From Sesamum alatum (lineage: Eukaryota; Streptophyta; Magnoliopsida; Lamiales; Pedaliaceae): a stretch of 64,000 nucleotides of DNA. The position numbers and the translations under genes were made by a program. Location of the stretch: contig JACGWO010000005.1 in assembly GCA_034509735.1 (NCBI GenBank), positions 26,778,383 through 26,842,382 of the forward strand, given 5' to 3'. The notes below the pieces were generated by a model. That model was given only the letters and a program-made list of their open reading frames with translations, was not told the DNA's origin and did no database searches. Positions 59,099 to 64,000 of this stretch are shown in pieces. Numbering within the stretch: position 1 is the first letter of the stretch; every line of letters begins with the position of its first letter.

Positions 59099-62000
59099 AT
59101 GGAGGCTCCACCAGTTGCGGCGGCAGACGGAGGAAACAATCGAGGGAGAGCAAATGTGCAGGCTGATGCACAACGGATGGGAGATAAACTACAACTACAC
59201 GGTTCCGATCATCCAAGGATGATCCTGATCAACAGCCAATTGACTGGGAATAATTACCTCACATGGAGCTGTGCCATTCGTAGAGCTTTATGTGCAAAAT
59301 CGAAGCTATCCTTCGTAGATGGCACGTCTGTGAAGCCTGCAATGACAGATGAACGTTTTGAACAATGGATCCGGGCAGACAGCATGGTTGCAACCTAGAT
59401 CCTAAACTCTATATCCAAGGATATAGTTGAAGGTTTTATGTACGCGAAGTCAGCATAGAGTCTATGGCTAGACTTGGAACAACGTTATGGTTAGTGTGAT
59501 GGACCTCTACTCTATCAGATACAGCGAGAGATTATGTCCTCCTCGCAAGGTAACATGACAGTAGGTGACTATTTTACGAAACTTCAAAAATTATGGGATG
59601 AAATAGATCTACTGCTACCTACACCACAATGTACATGTGGTGGTTGTACCTGCGGTGTCTCCAAGGCTATAAGCGATTGAGCAATGTTTGCTCAATTGAT
59701 GCAATTCCTCATAGGGCTCAGTGAGGGTTTTGAACACGTGAGGAACCAATTCCTCGTTATGGATCCGATACCAATAGTGAACAGAGCTTACTCCATGGTT
59801 CAGAGTGTGGAGAAACAAATGGAGGTCCACTTAGGGATGAATGATACTATAGATGGAGCAGCGATGGCTGCGAACTGGTCTCAGGAACAATAATGTTGCA
59901 AAATGGGAGCAAAGAAAAAGGGATCTTTGGACAAGAAGAACCAGACCTGTGATGTATGTGGAAAACTAGGTCGTACCAAGGAAACATGTTTTAAAGTGGA
60001 CGGGACACCAGACTGGTATAAAGACATGATTGAGCGAAAAAAGGGGGAGGCAAGTGGGACAACAAAAGGCTTTGCAGTAGGGGTGGAGGACAGAAAAATG
60101 ACATATAACATAGGTGACACGAAGGAAGCACTACTGCAGGAATTGGTGAGGTTCATAAGAGGAGGAGGCAATGTCCAGCCTATGCAACATGATCCATTGC
60201 AGGTTGCTAACTTCGCTCAGATGGACGAATATGCAGGTAACAATTTTGCTCTTTCAAGTAATGAAGCTATTGTTCTAGATTCTTGGATTGTTGATACGGG
60301 GGAAACTAACCACATGTGTGCGAATAAACACTTACTTACAAATATACTTCCATCACCCAAACCTATATCTGTACACCTCCCTGATGGGGCAACACAATCT
60401 GCCACCCACACAGGGACAACATCCCTACATGATAAACTCATACTCACTGAAGTTCTTTATATCCCTCAGTTCAAGTTCAACTTGCTTTCAGTGCCAAAGC
60501 TATGTTCTGCTTCTCCTATTGAAGTGATCTTTCGTTCCACTTGTTGTATATTTCAGGCCCGGGGGGAGTAACACCATACTTGCAATACGAATGATGCAAG
60601 GCAGTCTCTATATTTTGGATAGATCCTCTTTCTCCCCTGCATGTATTCAAACACTTATATCCAATTCTTGTTTCACTTCCCACACTTGTAATGACAACTT
60701 ATGGCATAGAAGGTTGGGGCACCCTTCTAACCCCGTTATGAAACATATTCCTGATATACGTATGACAAATGATGTTTTTGAATGTACTACTTGTCCTTTA
60801 GCAAAACAACACAGACTATCTTTTCCTTCTCATGACATCCAATCCAAACATATTTTAGAGATCATTCATGTGGATGTATGGGGTCCTTTTCGTTTGCCCA
60901 CTATGAGTGGGTGTCACTATTTTTTTACTATTGTTGATGATTTTAGTAGGGGGATGGACATACTTGCTTAGATACAAAACACAAGTATGGGAAACACTTG
61001 ATACCTTTTTTAAGATGGTCCATACACAATTTAGCTCTAAGGTGAAAATCCTGCGTTCTGATAATGGAACGGAATTTATAAATGCTCACTGCCACACTCT
61101 CCTCAACTCTCTTGGCATTCTCCATCAAAAATCATGTCCACATACACCACAACAAAACAGTGTATTGGAACAAAAACATCGACACATTCTTGATGTCGCT
61201 AAAGCCCTCCTCTTCCAATCCTATTTGCCAAAACAGTTTTGGGGTGAATGCATCCTTGCCCCCACCTATCTCATAAATCGCCTACCCACACACATTCTCA
61301 ATTGAAAAACCCCATATCAACTCCTCCATGGTGTAACACCTTCCTATTCACACCTTAGAGTATTTGGGTGTCTCTATTTTGCTACAAATGTCCTTCCCCA
61401 CAAACAGAAATTCGACACTAGAGCTCATCGTTGTGTGTTCGTCGGGTACAATCATTTACATAAAGCCTACAAAGTATATGATTTGGAGTCACATGTTATG
61501 TTCCACTTTAGGGACGTAGTGTTTCATGAAACTACCTTTCCCTACAAAGCTACTCCTTCACCCCTCATATCCATACCTTTGCCTCTGCTTTGTGCTGACT
61601 CTACTCCAGATTCTCGTCCAGTAACCCCTACTCCTATACCTGTGCAGATTGACACATCTTCTACTCTACATCATAACCCTCCAGCACACTCCACTCCACC
61701 TCCATATATTCGGCCTCCTAGACGGTCCCAACGACAATCTAACAAACCCACTTGGATGAATGACTAATTATGTGACTGTATCACTTACTCTGCTCCACAA
61801 TGTTCACCTACTTCATACACCCCTGCACACCTGTTGTTTGTTGCACTCTTCTCATCTTTGCAGGAACCTAGCACTTATCTTCAGGCTTGCAAGGACAAGG
61901 AGTGGGTGGCTGCCATGAAGCAGGAACTTGAAGCTCTTGCAGCCAATGATACTTGGGAACTAACGACTTTGCCACTGGGAAAGAAAGTTATTGGATCTCG

Positions 62001-63371
62001 TTGGGTATTTAAATTGAAGATGAACCCAGATGGGACTGTGCAACGCTATAAGGTGCGTTTGGTGGCAAAGGGATACCACCAAATCGAGGGGGTGGATTAT
62101 TTGGACAATTTCTCGCCGGTTGCGAAGGCTGTCAGAGTACGAATTTTCTTGGCAGCGGCTATATCCAAGGGATGGCCTTTATACAACTTGACATAAATAA
62201 CGCTTTCTTACACGGATACCTCAATGAAGACGTGTATATGACTCCCCCGGAAGGCTTCACTGGAGCAGCACCGGGGCAGGTTTGCAAGCTCAAACGATCT
62301 CTATATGGTCTTAAACAGGCCTCTCGTCAGTGGAACATTGAACTGACCTCTAAGTTGCTGCAGTTTGGTTTTATTCAATCTGAGAATTATCACTGCCTCT
62401 TCCTGAAACAATCTGATTCCTCCTTAACTGCATTAATGGTATACGTTGATGACATCCTTCTCACAGGCGGATGTGAGGACGAATTGGCTACTGTCAAGGT
62501 ATACTTGGACCATCTCTTCACAATCAAAGACTTGGGTGTTGCAAAGTATTTCTTAGGCCTTGAGTTGGCTCGCTCTTCACATGGTTTGCTGATTACTCAA
62601 CATAAGTACCTCACTGACATCTTGGGCGACACTCAAATGTTGGATGCCAAACCAGTCTCAACTCCCTTCCCCCCTGGGACCAAGCTCACACTTGATTCTG
62701 GTTCCTTGTTAGATGATGCTGGGAGGTTCCGCAGATTGGTTGGGCGCCTCTTATACTTGGGTTTCACTCGTCCCGATATTTGCGGTTCAGCAATTAAGCC
62801 AGTATCTTCAGCATCTGCGTACATCACATTGGGAGGTTGCACTACATGTCCTTCGCTACTTAAAGGGCACTCCTCACTTGGGCTTATTTTTCTACCTTCT
62901 GCTGCTCCCTTGACCCTGTCCGCCTACTCTGATGCTTCTTGGGCATCTTGATTGGATTCACGGCGATCAATCATAGGTTTTTGCATCTTTTTGGGTAACT
63001 CTCTTATCTCTTGGAAAACAAAAAAACAGGCTACGTCTCTCGATCCACCGTCGAAGCCGAATATTGGAGCATGGGCTTTACGGTGTGCGAGCTCCTATGG
63101 ATCTCCTATCTTCTCCGAGATTTTTATATCCCTGTCCAGCTTCCTATTCCCTTCTGGTGCGACAACAAGGCAGCTCTCCACATTACGGCGAACCCAGTTT
63201 TTCACGAAAGCATCAAACACCTTGATATTAATTGCCATTTAGTTCGAGAACGCTCCTTCCCACATTCCAAGCCGTGATCAAATTGCTGACTTGTTCACCA
63301 AGTCGCTACCTGTGAAGGATTTCGTCCACTTGCTCTCCAAGCTGGGCTTGATTCCCCAAGCTCTACCTTGA
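59099..63371 (+). pseudogene. copia 2 gag-pol with stops and frameshifts
   Basis: The start ATG is at 59099 (MEAPPVAAADGG). Gag has LTGNNYLTWSCAIRRALCAK; a TAG at about 59396 replaces the Trp of an expected WILNSISK. The nucleocapsid CDVCGKLGRTKETC has lost the knuckle His (Arg in its place). The protease motif is WIVDTGETNHMC, with Glu after DTG. Integrase has WHRRLGHPSN, CTTCPLAKQH, HVDVWGPF, a frame break near 60960, ILRSDNGTEF and LEQKHRHILDVAKALLFQ. RT has WVAAMKQELEAL, SRWVFKLKMNPDG, a frameshift near 62180, FIQLDINNAFLHGYLNEDVY and the catalytic YVDDILLTG. RNase H has YSDASWAS, a TGA, SRRSIIGFC, a frameshift, and STVEAEYWSMG. Only a handful of lesions separate it from an intact polyprotein, but as it stands it cannot be translated through. 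Confidence 0.93.
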
Positions 63372-63379
63372 GGGGGGGC
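63368..63379 (+). other. copia 2 polypurine tract
   Basis: Purine-rich TTGAGGGGGGGC immediately 5' of the 3' LTR; primer site for plus-strand synthesis. Confidence 0.85.
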
Positions 63380-63700
63380 TGTAGAAATATCATCACAGTT
63401 TGGTTTTTTGTGCTCTGCTCCCTGGTTCAAGTTTTAATCCTATATTGTACATCATCAAGTAGATTTCGTGTTTTTAGAGTAACACGTTCTTATTAGTAGT
63501 GTAGCAGTAGTGTAGCATCTTTTCTGGCTGAGGTGTGTGCCCACATGGCAGAGTTAGTTAGACGGTTTTTTTTTGTCTTATTCCTTATTAGCTTGTATAT
63601 AAACTTGTGCAGCTTGTATTCTCCATCAGATTTAGATGAAATACATATCAGAATTCCCCATGGGTTCTGAAAAAACTCTCTCAGTTTTAGAAACTTTACA
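63380..63700 (+). repeat. 3' LTR of copia 2
   Basis: 321 bp, TGTAGAAATATC to GAAACTTTACA, aligned end to end with the 5' LTR. Confidence 0.96.
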
Positions 63701-64000
63701 AATGCAATTACCCTCTTGTGATATGCAAAATGTGCAAAAAACCCCCTATGAAAAAATAAATAGCAATTTACCCCCTGTATTTTGAAAAATGGACCAAAAA
63801 ACCCCCTAAAAATGGAGTAAAAAACCCCTTGTAAGGGGGTTGTTTGCTTCATTTTGAATAACACAGGGGAGTAAATTCCTAGTTATTTTTTCATAGGGGG
63901 TAAATGCTCTTTTTGGTTAACACAGGGGGGCAAATTGCATTTAACCCTATTATATTGTCTATATGTATATATATTTGACGAAAATGATTTTTGCTCCCCT

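Larger units (their letters stand above)
58704..63700 (+). mobile_element. Ty1/copia retrotransposon 2, boundaries intact
   Basis: 4997 bp with two LTRs (58704-59019 and 63380-63700), a PBS TGGTATCAGAGCC at 59020-59032, gag-pol, and a polypurine tract GAGGGGGGGC before the 3' LTR. Identical 5-bp target duplications AATGC lie at 58699-58703 and 63701-63705. The LTRs differ at roughly twenty positions by eye, so the insertion is comparatively young. Confidence 0.97.
58692..63947. mobile_element. 254-bp MITE split by copia 2
   Basis: Perfect 9-bp TATTATATT flanks lie at 58683-58691 and 63948-63956. The left terminus GGGGAAAAATGC continues across the copia insert as AATTACCCTC at 63706. The right end reverse complement is GGGTTAAATGCAATTTGCCC. 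Removing copia 2 and one AATGC leaves about 254 bp. Its centre is an inverted ACCCCCTGTATTTTGAAAAA/ATTTTGAATAACACAGGGG pair. Same family as 28973-29245 and 23462-23670. Confidence 0.8.

Overview
The window is nuclear DNA from a flowering plant, most likely a eudicot of the asterid/Lamiales type. The evidence is a pair of R1/Rx-type CC-NB-ARC-LRR genes, plant Ty1/copia, LINE, SINE, CACTA, Helitron and MULE-like elements, and an inserted piece of chloroplast accD. The lineage is an inference. The sequence is AT-rich and gene-poor, and most of it is transposable element debris.

Layout. 1-4.6 kb: mostly unassigned, with a decayed two-exon fragment of a CHD1/CHR5-type chromatin remodeler (minus strand). 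4.7-9.4 kb: a foldback element with a 9-bp target duplication (5866-6650), then a probable Helitron (7079-9421). 9.4-12.2 kb: a diverged direct duplication, one copy of which carries a very long TTA microsatellite, then a 110-bp triplicate. 12.3-17.6 kb: a ~617-bp higher-order tandem array interrupted by an LTR-like insertion (12565-13303) and a CACTA derivative (14512 to ~17450). 19.6-22.9 kb: a Helitron terminus and NLR gene 1, which has a 5-nt frameshifting deletion. 23.4-30.6 kb: foldback/MITE elements, including a 1.6-kb nested palindrome, and a tRNA-derived SINE. 31.4-37.0 kb: a decayed copia element (minus strand). 39.2-42.2 kb: NLR gene 2, the only complete-looking protein gene here. 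42.7-43.3 kb: a double foldback. 44.0-51.1 kb: the 5' part of a large copia element with an accD fragment in its leader, abutting a 5'-truncated LINE (51.1-54.9 kb). 57.1-58.4 kb: a 1.36-kb foldback. 58.7-63.95 kb: a complete-boundary copia element nested in a 254-bp MITE.

The two NLRs are recent paralogues: they share an ATG context, 5' flanking motifs, coding sequence and a 20-base 3' flanking motif. They form a small disease-resistance cluster. Gene 1 is probably a pseudogene. Gene 2 is open but has an unusual MHD position and two in-frame insertions. The surrounding repeats, particularly the long palindromes, are candidate small-RNA sources, but nothing in the sequence proves that.
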